A stretch of DNA of 64,000 nucleotides from Capillimicrobium parvum (GCF_021172045.1 NZ_CP087164.1:3906001-3970000); one strand, 5' to 3'. Positions 50,601-58,179 are shown, numbered from the stretch's first letter. Translations and numbers: made by a program. The notes: a model not told the origin generated them from the sequence alone.

Positions 50601-51880
50601 GGCCACGCCGAGAACGCCAGCACGATCGCGATGCCGGCGACCAGCGCGGGCCGGGCCCAGCCCTGCCAGCCGCGGGTCGCCACCCACCGCCACGCCAGGT
50701 GCGCCGCCATCCCGCCGAGCACCGCGAGCCCGAGCGCCGGCAGCGGCCCCGCCTTGTAGGTCGTGCGCAGGGTCTGCAGCGAGACGAGCCGGTTGTAGGC
50801 GAAGTTCATCCCGCTGCGCAGCGGCGTGCCCTCGGGGAAGCCGGCGATCATCACCAGCACGCCGATGAGCGTCATGGCCAGGAAGAACGACGCGTAGCGC
50901 CAGCGGCGCGTCCACGCGAACCCGCCCAGCGCGAGCGCGGGCACCAGCAGCGAGCCGACGATCGCCGGCCACCAGAAGATCATCGTCCCGGCGCTGCTGG
51001 TGTACGGATGCAGCACGTCGCCGTAGCCGACGCCCGCGTAGGACAGCCAGAAGCCGAGCAGGCGCAGCGACTCGCTGGCGCTCGTCGAGCCCCAGATCGT
51101 GCCCGGCTGCTCGGTGTACGGCAGGAACGGCAGCCCCCACTTCGACTGCACCGCGAGCGGCACCACCCACCACAGCGACGTGATCGCGCCCAGCAGCGCC
51201 GTGCGCCACGTGAAGGTCCAGGCCGCGCGCCAGGGCGCCAGGCGCAGCGCCGGCTCGTAGAGCAGCAGCAGGAGCGGGCCGGCGAGCGCCCAGGCGGTGA
51301 CCGCGGCGTTGATGCCGCCCCCGGACGACGTGACGACGAGCGCGAACGCCGCGGGCCACACCCAGGAGCGCGCGCGGAGCCCCCGGTGCACGATCAGCAG
51401 CAGCCAGGGCAGCGCGGCGTAGGCGAGCAGCGAGACGCTGACGCGGCTCGTGTAGGTGACGACGTACGGGTTCAGGACGAACGCGGCCGCGGCGACGACG
51501 TGCAGGACGCCTCGGGGGTGGGTGGGACGGGTAGCCGCGAGCGCGTCGAGGAGCCGCACGACCCCCCACGCGGCGACGAACAGCAGCGTCCCCAGCCACA
51601 GCCGCTGGACGACCCACGGCGACAGCCCGATCTCACGCAGCAGCGCGAAGAACGGCCCCATCGGCCAGATGTAGCCGCCGTACTGCCCGCTCTGCACGTG
51701 CCCGAGCGAGATGTCGCTCGACCACGGCGACGCCGCGTCAGCGAGGAAGCGGACCGGGTCGACGTGCAGGTCGATCTTCGTGTCCGACACCGCCCAGCCC
51801 GGCCGCTGCAGCAGCGCCAGCGCGTAGCAGGCGACCGCGAGCAGAGCCACGAGAAGTCGGTCGCGATGACGCACGTCCAC
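47561..51880 (-). CDS. AftD-like alpha-(1-3)-arabinofuranosyltransferase
   Basis: A 1439-aa GT-C protein. The N-terminal membrane half (DUF3367-type) begins WAVSDTKIDLHVDPVRFL, the motif seen in mycobacterial AftD, where an Asp of the first loop is catalytic. The soluble C-terminal half has two discoidin-like segments (LDGDPATAWIA and FDADPATAWIG) that may bind glycan. It ends with several TM helices. AftD transfers arabinofuranose from decaprenyl-phospho-arabinose to arabinan. Whether this organism makes arabinan is unknown; another pentose or hexose is possible. GTG 51880. Confidence 0.75.
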   Translation of the reverse strand: MDVRHRDRLLVALLAVACYALALLQRPGWAVSDTKIDLHVDPVRFLADAASPWSSDISLGHVQSGQYGGYIWPMGPFFALLREIGLSPWVVQRLWLGTLLFVAAWGVVRLLDALAATRPTHPRGVLHVVAAAAFVLNPYVVTYTSRVSVSLLAYAALPWLLLIVHRGLRARSWVWPAAFALVVTSSGGGINAAVTAWALAGPLLLLLYEPALRLAPWRAAWTFTWRTALLGAITSLWWVVPLAVQSKWGLPFLPYTEQPGTIWGSTSASESLRLLGFWLSYAGVGYGDVLHPYTSSAGTMIFWWPAIVGSLLVPALALGGFAWTRRWRYASFFLAMTLIGVLVMIAGFPEGTPLRSGMNFAYNRLVSLQTLRTTYKAGPLPALGLAVLGGMAAHLAWRWVATRGWQGWARPALVAGIAIVLAFSAWPLVRGRAVEDQITWKAIPSAWQDVARDLDGGLGDDRRAMVLPGQLFSYYTWGGTIDPILPTLSRRPVAVRQVVPFADLRSVDLQWSTDALISQRRGVPGQLRRLLDLQSVGSVVTGADDDIDRSGALDANAAARELARSGLTTPDAVYGPRRTKRAQGGAAAAPLRLPQVRRYDTPGAEPLVRLLPRDRATVVDGSAGGVVGLAAFGALPRDEPLRYAADLTADELRALARNGSRIVITDSNRRRVFVPSQMRANLGATLAAEDPISEDGHQLDPWPERSTDVQTVARLSGVRYARAPFSPQVPQFPEHRPFAALDGDPATAWIADRTLTADRWHLDVGLPASGGAPGSDGARGISAGHDGRRDVPFIDLMPYGDERGQVTAVAVNGTRYAVHPGWNRLRVNLRDVDAISVAMVDVTDPPDGQDGGAGGIRELRIPGVRVREALRPPVVAADALRSTDVSRAPLTYVFERTRGADPYHRDALHGPWSAGDLDDAGDGEAGIERLIDAPAARDWTARAWVSVAGTTPDHVLDELAGGRVDGRFDSSMRYEGLPGRRASSAFDADPATAWIGGWGESAGDRAWLSWTTPRPATVERFTLLASRLRVREPTRVRLVVDGRAGPAVAVGPAGEVALPEPVAGTRFRLEILDAAFPAGTSRADRERAAVGIGSIAGAGVPRTAPRRDGPLRAGCDVTLTAGARTLTLRPRGSIRAFDAGRPPRATACGAPVALEAGEQLVAAPPRGAFRVDLLELDSPAPDPVVHAAVTPGRVLDAGTPGRGERSDIRLDVAQPAWLVLGESYSTGWRASCDGRSLGAPVALEGYAVAWPVEPGCSNADIVFAGNRLVSASALISLAASLVLLGLIAFVAFRRRGERPVPKSDAELLPDPPAARLSWQRALAWGVAAALVGGFVFALRAGVVIGPLVAFVLWRGIGARTLSVWAGGLLAIVVPILYLVVPIRDRGGYSTSAPMDRIAAHWVAVAAIVLLILALYRTLAGAKADRARRPSASTPTAATH

Positions 51881-51889
51881 GGCGGCGGC

Positions 51890-51899
51890 AGGCTACTGT
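51890..51899. promoter_or_regulatory. Overlapping divergent -10 boxes
   Basis: Only 27 bp separate two divergent GTG starts. Leftward TAGCCT (51895-51890) is 9 nt from 51880 and rightward TACTGT (51894-51899) is 8 nt from 51908. They share two bases, so the two genes may compete for polymerase. Confidence 0.4.
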
Positions 51900-51907
51900 G
51901 CCCCGCC

Positions 51908-52657
51908 GTGAGCGCCGCCGCACGTACGGAGCCGCCCGTCGAGCACGGGCTCGCCCGGATCCGCCAGCTGTGGACGTTGTTCCGCAACGAGCAGACGGAC
52001 CCCGAGCCGTTCTACACGGTGCTCGCCCGCGAGGCGGTCGCCGACCTGGACCGCCGCTACGGGCCGCTGCGCGGCCAGCGCATCGTCGACCTGGGCAGCG
52101 GCCCCGGCTTCTACGCCCGCGCGTTCCGCAACGCCGGCGCCGACTGCATCCCGGTCGACAACTCGCGCGACGAGCTCGAGCTGGCCGGCGCGGCGCCCGA
52201 GAACCACGTGCTCGCCGACGCGGCCGACCTGCCCTTCGAGGACGAGTCGGTCGACGGCGTGTTCGCGTCGAACCTGCTCGAGCACGCGCCGGACACGGCG
52301 GGCATCATCGGCGAGATCGAGCGGGTGCTCAAGCCCGGCGGCTGGGCCTACGTGTCCTGGACGAACTGGTACTCGCCGTGGGGCGGCCACGACATGTCGC
52401 CGTACCACCTCCTCGGGCCGGAGCGCGGCCCCGCCCTCTACGAGCGCCGGCACGGCGAGCCGCGCAAGAACACCTACGGCGAGGGCCTCTTCGCGGTGCA
52501 CATCGGGCCGACGCTGCGGCTCGTCCGGCAGTTCCCGCGCCTGCGGATCGAGCGCGTCGAGCCGCGCTACTGGCCGAAGCTGCGCTTCATCGTCGCCATC
52601 CCCGGGCTGCGCGAGGTCGCCACGTGGAACTGCGTGATCCGCCTGCGCAAGCGCTGA
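51908..52657 (+). CDS. SAM-dependent class I methyltransferase
   Basis: A 249-aa Methyltransf_11-type enzyme: IVDLGSGPGFYARAF (SAM loop), VDNSR, DLPFEDESVDGVFASNLLEHAP and LKPGGWAYVSWTNW. The C-terminal region may hold the acceptor site. Placed between glycan genes it could O-methylate a sugar or lipid carrier (inference). GTG 51908 is supported by -10 spacing. Confidence 0.75.
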   Translation: MSAAARTEPPVEHGLARIRQLWTLFRNEQTDPEPFYTVLAREAVADLDRRYGPLRGQRIVDLGSGPGFYARAFRNAGADCIPVDNSRDELELAGAAPENHVLADAADLPFEDESVDGVFASNLLEHAPDTAGIIGEIERVLKPGGWAYVSWTNWYSPWGGHDMSPYHLLGPERGPALYERRHGEPRKNTYGEGLFAVHIGPTLRLVRQFPRLRIERVEPRYWPKLRFIVAIPGLREVATWNCVIRLRKR

Positions 52658-54156
52658 GGCGGGGGCTGGCCGGGGCCGCGCGCGTCGCGCTGCTCGCCGG
52701 GCCCACCGTCATCGCCTTCCGCGCCGGCGGGTACTTCGAGGAGACCACCCAGGTCGCCGGGATCGTCGCGTGGATCGTCCTCGCGATCCTGGCGGTGGTC
52801 GTCGACGGCCACATCGTCCCGCGAACCCTGGCCGCCCGGCTGGCGCTCGGCGGGATCGCCGCGTTCTCGCTGTGGGTCCTGCTCTCGCGGTTGACGTGGG
52901 CGCCGCTGGACGGCCCCGCGGGTGAGGACGTCCAGCGCGACGCGCTCTACGTCGCCGTGCTCGTCGCGGGCGCGCTCGCGTGGCGGCCCCGGGAATGGGC
53001 GCGCAGCGTCGAGGCGGTGCTGGCGCTCGGCATCCTCGTCGTCGTCGGCTATGGCGTGCTCGGCCGCGTGCTCCCCGGGCTCGTCGAGCTGCACCCGTCG
53101 CGCCGGGCCGGTGGGCGTCTCGACCAGCCGCTGACGTACTGGAACGCCATGGGCGCGCTGGCCGCGATGGGCGTCGTGCTGTGCGCGCGCATGGCCGGCG
53201 ACCGCCTGCGCGAGCTGCCGATCCGCGCGGCGGCAGCGGCCGCCGCGGCTCCGCTCGGCCTGGGCCTCTACCTCACGTACTCGCGGGGCGCGCTGGCGGC
53301 CGTCGGCTGCGGGCTGATCGTCCTCGGCCTGCTCGCGCCCACCCGGCCGCAGCTGCGGGGCATCGTCGTCGTCCTGGGCGCCGCGTTCGCGGCCAGCCTC
53401 GCCGGCAGCCTGCTCGACGGCGTCGCGTCGGTGAAGGGCTCGCTCTCGCACCAGGAGAAGCAGGGCCTGGTCATGCTCGTCGTGCTCGTCGTGGTGATGG
53501 CGGCCGCCGCCGGGCTGCAGGCGTGGGTGGCTCGCCGCGAGACGGCGCAGCGGCTGCGCGACGGGCGCCTGCCCCTCCCGCGCTGGGCCCTCGCCGCGGG
53601 CTGGGCGGCGGCGATCGCCCTCGCGCTGTTCCCCTATGCCGCCGCCGTCGTCAGCGAGCGCGGCGAGGAGAACCCCAGCTTCGGCGCCACCGCCGCGCGG
53701 CTGAGCTCGGTCGGCTCGAACCGGTACGCCTACTGGCGCGTGGCGTTCCGCGAGTTCGTCGACCATCCGCTGAAGGGCACCGGCGCGGCGTCGTTCCGCG
53801 TCGACTGGCTGCAGGAGCGCCCGTTCCGCGAGTCCGTCCGCGACGCGCACTCCCTCTACTTCGAGACGCTGGCGGAGCTCGGGATCGTCGGGTTCGGCCT
53901 GCTCTGCGCCCTGCTCGCCGGCGTGCTGATCGCCATCCGGCGGGTGATGGCCGAGGATGCGGCGCTGGCCGTCGGCCCCGCCGCCGCGCTGGCGGTCTGG
54001 GCGGTGCACGCGGGCGTCGACTGGGACTGGGAGATGCCGGCGGTCACGCTCGTGGCGCTGACGCTGGCGGGGATGCTGCTGGCTCGGTGCGAGGCGCTCC
54101 CGCGCTCGCGAGCAGCCGCTGGGCCGCCGCCACCAGCGTCACCGCCGCCAGGATGA
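52624..54156 (+). CDS. O-antigen ligase-like (Wzy_C) membrane protein
   Basis: A 510-aa protein with about 11 TM segments and the Wzy_C block (LGLYLTYSRGALAAVGCGL). A large loop (FPYAAAVVSERGEENPSF ... RYAYWRVAFREFVDHPLKGTG) and a conserved HSLYFETLAELGIVG follow. Such enzymes ligate or polymerise lipid-linked glycans outside the membrane. GTG 52624 lies inside the methyltransferase end (34-bp overlap) and has GAGG about 8 nt upstream. The last 113 bp overlap the convergent GT-C gene. Confidence 0.7.
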   Translation: MELRDPPAQALRRGLAGAARVALLAGPTVIAFRAGGYFEETTQVAGIVAWIVLAILAVVVDGHIVPRTLAARLALGGIAAFSLWVLLSRLTWAPLDGPAGEDVQRDALYVAVLVAGALAWRPREWARSVEAVLALGILVVVGYGVLGRVLPGLVELHPSRRAGGRLDQPLTYWNAMGALAAMGVVLCARMAGDRLRELPIRAAAAAAAAPLGLGLYLTYSRGALAAVGCGLIVLGLLAPTRPQLRGIVVVLGAAFAASLAGSLLDGVASVKGSLSHQEKQGLVMLVVLVVVMAAAAGLQAWVARRETAQRLRDGRLPLPRWALAAGWAAAIALALFPYAAAVVSERGEENPSFGATAARLSSVGSNRYAYWRVAFREFVDHPLKGTGAASFRVDWLQERPFRESVRDAHSLYFETLAELGIVGFGLLCALLAGVLIAIRRVMAEDAALAVGPAAALAVWAVHAGVDWDWEMPAVTLVALTLAGMLLARCEALPRSRAAAGPPPPASPPPG

Positions 54157-55336
54157 CGAGCGACGGCTCCGCGGCGTAGCGAAAGCGCGTGCCGCCGTAG
54201 GTCACGGTCGCGACGCAGACGACCATGACGATCGGCGCGAGCAGGACGACGAGGCCGAACGTGCGCCTTCGCGCGAGCAGCACGATGCCGGCCAGCGCGA
54301 GCAGCGCCACGACCCAGTACATGCGGATGCCCCACCGCACCGGGTTCGCCGGCCGGCCCTCGGCGGTGTTGAAGAAGACGGACTGGTCGAAGCGGTAGAC
54401 GTCGGCCAGGCGCCCGAGCCGCGCGCCGACGACGGCCGGCCAGCGCCCCTTGTGGTCGAGCGCGAAGTCGATGCCGATCCTGCGCTGGCGGGCGAAGTAC
54501 TGCGCCTCGTCCTCGTTCGCCCGGCGCTTCGTGTAGCACTGGAATCGCCACGCGCCGATCAGCTCGCCGTGGTAGGTGTCACGGCAGTTGGCGCCGACGA
54601 ACAGGCCGTTGGAGTTCGTCGAGATCAGCACGGGCGAGTCGAACCGCGTGAGGTTGAAGATCGTCCACGGCGCGAGCACGAGGACGAAGGCGGCCAGCGT
54701 CGCCGCCCAGAGCGCGGCGCGCGAGCTCCACGTGGGTCTCGACGCGATCGCCACCGGGATCGCCAGGAGCACGATCAGCGCGAGCGCCTCGCCGCGGGTC
54801 AGTGCCGCCAGCGCGATCAGCGCGCCCAGCGCGGCGGCGCGCCGCCACGACGGCGCGTCGCGGACCCACAGCGCGCACAGCAGCGCGGAGACGAGGAAGA
54901 ACCCGTAGAGCGTCTCGCTCATCAGCGACGCGTCGGCGAGCCAGAGCATCGGGTAGACCGCCGCGATCGCGGCCGCGGTGAGGCCGACCCGGTCGCCGGC
55001 GACGCGCCGCGCCAGGAGGCCGATGAGCACGACGGTGCCGGTGCCGACCGCGCCGAGGATGATCCGGTGCGCGAGGAAGCCGTTGGCGCCGAGCTTGTCC
55101 CAGAAGGCGAGGAAGACCTCGAGGCCGGGCGGGTGCTCCGCGGTCGGCCCGCCGGGCGGAAAGGCCTCGACGAAGCCCTTGCCGTCGGCGAGCCCTTGTC
55201 CCACGAGGTGGAACGTCATCGCGTCCCCGAGCACCTGGAAGTCGCGGTGCTGGATCGCGTTGATCGTGCGCACGGCGAGCGCGAGCAGGGCGATGACGCC
55301 GAGGCCCTTCGTGAACGGGGTCACTGTGTGTCTCAC
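54044..55336 (-). CDS. GT-C membrane glycosyltransferase (GT39/PMT-like)
   Basis: A 430-aa paralogue of the protein at 3266-4522. It shares LISTNSNGLFVGANCRDTYHG and the preceding APWTIFNLTRFDSPV, as well as VTYGGTRFRYAAEPSLVILA near the C-terminus. About 10 TM helices, with a first-loop QVLGDAMTFHLVGQGLADGKGF that contains the presumed catalytic Asp. GTG 55336 has a TACGCT box 10 nt upstream. The acceptor is unknown. Confidence 0.75.
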   Translation of the reverse strand: MRHTVTPFTKGLGVIALLALAVRTINAIQHRDFQVLGDAMTFHLVGQGLADGKGFVEAFPPGGPTAEHPPGLEVFLAFWDKLGANGFLAHRIILGAVGTGTVVLIGLLARRVAGDRVGLTAAAIAAVYPMLWLADASLMSETLYGFFLVSALLCALWVRDAPSWRRAAALGALIALAALTRGEALALIVLLAIPVAIASRPTWSSRAALWAATLAAFVLVLAPWTIFNLTRFDSPVLISTNSNGLFVGANCRDTYHGELIGAWRFQCYTKRRANEDEAQYFARQRRIGIDFALDHKGRWPAVVGARLGRLADVYRFDQSVFFNTAEGRPANPVRWGIRMYWVVALLALAGIVLLARRRTFGLVVLLAPIVMVVCVATVTYGGTRFRYAAEPSLVILAAVTLVAAAQRLLASAGAPRTEPAASPPASAPRA

Positions 55337-55346
55337 GCGGTTGGGG

Positions 55347-55381
55347 AGCGTAGATCAGAGCGGTCCGGCGCCCCCTAAGCT
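55347..55381. promoter_or_regulatory. Divergent -10 boxes between GT-C and acyltransferase genes
   Basis: Leftward TACGCT (55352-55347) is 10 nt from GTG 55336; rightward TAAGCT (55376-55381) is 9 nt from ATG 55391. No SD is seen for either gene. Confidence 0.4.
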
Positions 55382-55390
55382 CCCACCCAC

Positions 55391-56620
55391 ATGGCCGCCG
55401 ACGTCGACGACGCCCTCCGGCCGCCGCCAGGCAACCCGCGCTTCCCGCTGCTGGATGCGATGCGCGCGGTGGCGGCGATCTCGATCGTGGTCACGCACGC
55501 TTCGGGCGTCTCGAACTTCAACACCGACAACGTGCTGGGCGCCTACACGGCGCGGCTGAACTTCGGCGTCTGCATCTTCTTCCTGCTGTCGGGCTTCCTG
55601 CTCTACCGCCCGTTCGTCGCCGCGCGCCGCGAGGGCCGGCCGCCGATCGGCATCCGCGCCTTCGTCCGCCGCCGCGTGCTGCGCATCGTGCCCGCCTACT
55701 GGGTCGCGCTCATCCTGCTGGCGATCTACCCGGGCCTGCTCGGCTTCTCCGACCACTGGTGGCGGTTCTTCACCTTCACGCAGATCTACTGGACCGACTC
55801 GGTCGTGCAGGGCATCGGCCCGGCGTGGACGCTCGCGATCGAGGCGTCGTTCTACGTGATCCTCCCCTTCCTCGCGGCCGGGATCGCGCGGCTGCGGCCG
55901 AGCGTCGGCGGCGAGATCGGCATCCTCGTCGGGATCGCGATCGCCACGCTGGCGTTCCGGTACGCGATCCAGGAGTGGACCGCGCCGTTCAGCGAATGGC
56001 GGGTCCTGCACAACACGCTGCTGAGCTACATGGACTGGTTCTGCTACGGCATGATCCTGGCCGTCGTCAGCGTCGCGATGCACGGCCGCGAGGCGGGATC
56101 GCGCGTCATGCGATTCATCATCAGGCGGCCGTGGGCACCCTGGCTCGCGGCGGCGGTCGTCTTCTGGCTGGTCGCCACGCAGCTCGATCTCAGCCGGGGC
56201 TTCTACGTCGTCTACACCCAGGCGAACTTCCTCGGCGAGCACGTCGGCTACGCGCTGTGCGCCGCGCTCCTGCTGCTGCCCGCGGTGTTCGGGGACTGGG
56301 CCGGCGGCTGGCCGCGCAGGCTGCTCGCCCTGTCATGGATGGGCTGGCTCGGCCTCATCTCCTACGGGATCTTCCTCTGGCACTCGACGATCATGCTCGA
56401 GATCAACGACCACGGCGCCCAGGGCTGGCTGCCGGGCTCGGGCTTCCTGTCGCTGCTGCTCGTGACGCTGGCGATCGTCATCCCGATCGCGACGCTGAGC
56501 TACTACGTCGTCGAGCGCCCGGCGCTGAAGCTCAAGGACCCGAAGCGCCGCCGAGGGACACCGGCGGCGGGTCGAGCGGACTCAACGCCACCGCGCGTCG
56601 CGCAGCACGCCGAGCCGTGA
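55391..56620 (+). CDS. Acyltransferase family 3 membrane protein
   Basis: A 409-aa protein with about 10 TM helices. FPLLDAMRAVAAISIVVTHASG carries the family's active-site His, followed by FFLLSGFLLYRPF, RRVLRIVPAYW and SYGIFLWHSTI. This family (OafA/NodX type) O-acetylates or succinylates sugars of surface polysaccharides. It is most likely a modifier of the local glycan. Its last 89 bp overlap the convergent TPR gene. Confidence 0.85.
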   Translation: MAADVDDALRPPPGNPRFPLLDAMRAVAAISIVVTHASGVSNFNTDNVLGAYTARLNFGVCIFFLLSGFLLYRPFVAARREGRPPIGIRAFVRRRVLRIVPAYWVALILLAIYPGLLGFSDHWWRFFTFTQIYWTDSVVQGIGPAWTLAIEASFYVILPFLAAGIARLRPSVGGEIGILVGIAIATLAFRYAIQEWTAPFSEWRVLHNTLLSYMDWFCYGMILAVVSVAMHGREAGSRVMRFIIRRPWAPWLAAAVVFWLVATQLDLSRGFYVVYTQANFLGEHVGYALCAALLLLPAVFGDWAGGWPRRLLALSWMGWLGLISYGIFLWHSTIMLEINDHGAQGWLPGSGFLSLLLVTLAIVIPIATLSYYVVERPALKLKDPKRRRGTPAAGRADSTPPRVAQHAEP

Positions 56621-56957
56621 CCGGGTCCCCGGCGGCGTCCGCGGTGATGGCCAGGCCGACCCAGGCGGTCGCGTTGCGCGGCTCCTCGTCGACGGCCTCC
56701 TGGGCGATGCGCTGCGCCTCCCGGTCGCGGCCCTCCGCATGCAGGACCCCGGCGACCGCGACGAGCCCCGCGGCGCCCCGGCAGTGCTCGCGGACGGCCG
56801 CGATGGCGCCGGGCCGGTCGGACATCGGCAGGACCTTCCCCGACGTCCTGAGGACGTCGAAGCGGGCGGTCTGGCAGGCCTGCGCGTCGTGACGGCTCAG
56901 CACGAGGAGCACCACCACGACGGCGGCGACGGCGACGAGCAGCAGTCGGGCGATCAC
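56532..56957 (-). CDS. Small TPR protein with N-terminal membrane anchor
   Basis: A 141-aa protein: an N-terminal hydrophobic helix (IARLLLVAVAAVVVVLLVLS), two Cys, then one or two tetratricopeptide repeats (AGVLHAEGRDREAQRIAQEA; NATAWVGLAITADAAGDP; ARRAARRAVALSPLDP). It is likely an extracytoplasmic protein-interaction module. GTG 56957 starts 21 bp from the divergent GT2 gene. Confidence 0.6.
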   Translation of the reverse strand: MIARLLLVAVAAVVVVLLVLSRHDAQACQTARFDVLRTSGKVLPMSDRPGAIAAVREHCRGAAGLVAVAGVLHAEGRDREAQRIAQEAVDEEPRNATAWVGLAITADAAGDPVTARRAARRAVALSPLDPPPVSLGGASGP

Positions 56958-56963
56958 GCCGGG

Positions 56964-56970
56964 TACGATG
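56964..56970. promoter_or_regulatory. Near-palindromic shared -10 (bidirectional)
   Basis: TACGAT (56964-56969) faces right, 9 nt from TTG 56979. Its complement reads CATCGT (56970-56965) facing left, 7 nt from GTG 56957. One duplex segment may serve both directions. Confidence 0.35.
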
Positions 56971-56978
56971 CCACGCCT

Positions 56979-57674
56979 TTGCCGATCACCGACCCCATCG
57001 TCTCCATCATCGTCCCCGCCAAGGATGAGGCGCGCACCATCGAGCAGGTCCTCGCGCGGCTCGCGGCCCTGCCGTGGCGGCTCGAGGTCATCGTCGTCGA
57101 CGACGGCTCGACCGACGACACGGCGGCGATCGTGGAGCAGGCCGGCGGCGCCCGGCTGCTGCGCCACGAGCGCAACCGGGGCAAGGGCGCGGCGGTCCGG
57201 ACGGGCATCGCGGCGTCGACCGGCGACATCGTCGTCATCCAGGACGCCGACCTCGAGTACGACCCGGGCGACCTGCCCAAGCTGCTCGACCCGCTGCTGC
57301 AGGGCGTCGCCGACGTCGTCTACGGCACGCGGCTGCGCGGCGGCGAGCCGCAGCGGGCCCACCTCTTCTGGCACTACCTCGGCAACCGCTTCCTCTCGCT
57401 GCTGACGAACGTCCTCTACAACACGACGATCAGCGACATGGAGGTCGGCTACAAGGCGTTCCGCGGCGACCTCGTCCGCTCGATCGACCTCGTGTCGAAC
57501 GACTTCCGCTTCGAGCCGGAGATCACCGCGAAGGTGCTGCGCCGCGGCGTGCGGCTCTACGAGGTGCCGATCTCGTACTACGGCCGCACGTACGAGGAGG
57601 GCAAGAAGATCACGTGGCGTGACGGCATCCATGCCGTCGGCGCGCTCGTGCGGTTCCGCTTCGGCCCGCAGTAG
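56979..57674 (+). CDS. GT2 family glycosyltransferase (DPM1-like, soluble)
   Basis: A 231-aa GT-A enzyme: VSIIVPAKDEARTIEQVL, VVDDGSTDDTAA, GKGAAVRTGIAAS, the metal site VIQDADLEYDPGDL, and NRFLSLLTNVLYNTTISDMEVGYK. It resembles dolichol-phosphate mannosyltransferase-like proteins, so it may make polyprenyl-phosphate sugars, the donor for the GT-C enzymes nearby. The start is TTG 56979; an ATG at 56968 is in another frame. Its last three codons and stop are duplicated downstream (57663-57736). Confidence 0.8.
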   Translation: MPITDPIVSIIVPAKDEARTIEQVLARLAALPWRLEVIVVDDGSTDDTAAIVEQAGGARLLRHERNRGKGAAVRTGIAASTGDIVVIQDADLEYDPGDLPKLLDPLLQGVADVVYGTRLRGGEPQRAHLFWHYLGNRFLSLLTNVLYNTTISDMEVGYKAFRGDLVRSIDLVSNDFRFEPEITAKVLRRGVRLYEVPISYYGRTYEEGKKITWRDGIHAVGALVRFRFGPQ

Positions 57675-57736
57675 GCCCGCGACCCGCCTGCGATCGCCGG
57701 CGGCCCGCAGTAGGCCCGCGACCAGCCTGCGATCGC
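57663..57736. repeat. Two-copy 35-bp direct repeat at the end of the GT2 gene
   Basis: Copy 1 (57663-57697) includes the GT2 stop codon. Copy 2 (57702-57736) repeats it with one mismatch, period 39. It starts GGCCCGCAGTAGGCCCGCGA. Confidence 0.85.
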
Positions 57737-57793
57737 AGAAAGTTAGCGCTGCTACCTTGTTTGGTGGAGGAGAGGTCATGAAGGAGATACGAG

Positions 57794-57976
57794 ATGACCA
57801 AGGACACCCTCCAGACCCCCACCATCGAGCGTCGGCTGCGCCGCCTGTTCAGCGAGCGGCGCGAGTTCCGCAAGCAGCAGCGCGAGCACGACCTGGCGAT
57901 GTCGATCCCGAGCGTCGCCGCCGAGCACGACGCGATGGCGCGCCGCTCCGGCAACAGCTGCCCGTACTGCAGCTGA
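57794..57976 (+). CDS. 60-aa peptide ending in CPYCS
   Basis: ATG 57794 has AAGGAG 8 nt upstream. The peptide is a basic/acidic helix (IERRLRRLFSERREFRKQQREHDLAM), then a short linker and a C-terminal CPYCS. The CxxC at the extreme C-terminus could bind metal or be modified. An out-of-frame ATG at 57778 with its own GGAGG opens a longer, Pro/Arg-rich frame (to 58008) that looks like a shadow. Upstream TACCTT (57753-57758) may be the -10. No family recognised. Confidence 0.55.
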   Translation: MTKDTLQTPTIERRLRRLFSERREFRKQQREHDLAMSIPSVAAEHDAMARRSGNSCPYCS

Positions 57977-58064
57977 TCTGCTCGGCACCCCTCCCCCTCA
58001 GCCCATAGCGCCGCCCGCCGGCGCGGGCGGGGGGAGCGGATGCCGCCCGTCCGGCCGCGGCCGT

Positions 58065-58133
58065 GCGCCACGCGCCCGCGCCCCGCGCCCCGCGCCCCGC
58101 GCCCCGCGCCCCGCGCCACGGGCCACGCGCCAC
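58065..58133. repeat. Heptanucleotide array upstream of ilvD
   Basis: About ten 7-bp units G(C/G)GCC(A/C)C: GCGCCAC, a 6-bp GCGCCC, five GCGCCCC, then GCGCCAC, GGGCCAC and GCGCCAC. The array ends 46 bp before the ilvD start. It is compared with the array at 60318-60457 in the findings. Confidence 0.85.
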
Positions 58134-58179
58134 GTAGGATCCGCTCCACCGGATCCGTTCGCAGAGAGCAAGGAATCGC

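Noticed and set aside
57794-57976. RiPP precursor assignment for the CPYCS peptide
   Set aside because: No radical SAM, YcaO, LanM or protease gene is adjacent, and the leader/core boundary is not evident. Left as unknown.
57778-58008. Protein from ATG 57778
   Set aside because: It has an SD, but overlaps the 60-aa frame out of phase. Its sequence is Pro/Arg/Ala filler running into the low-complexity region, so the 57794 frame is better.
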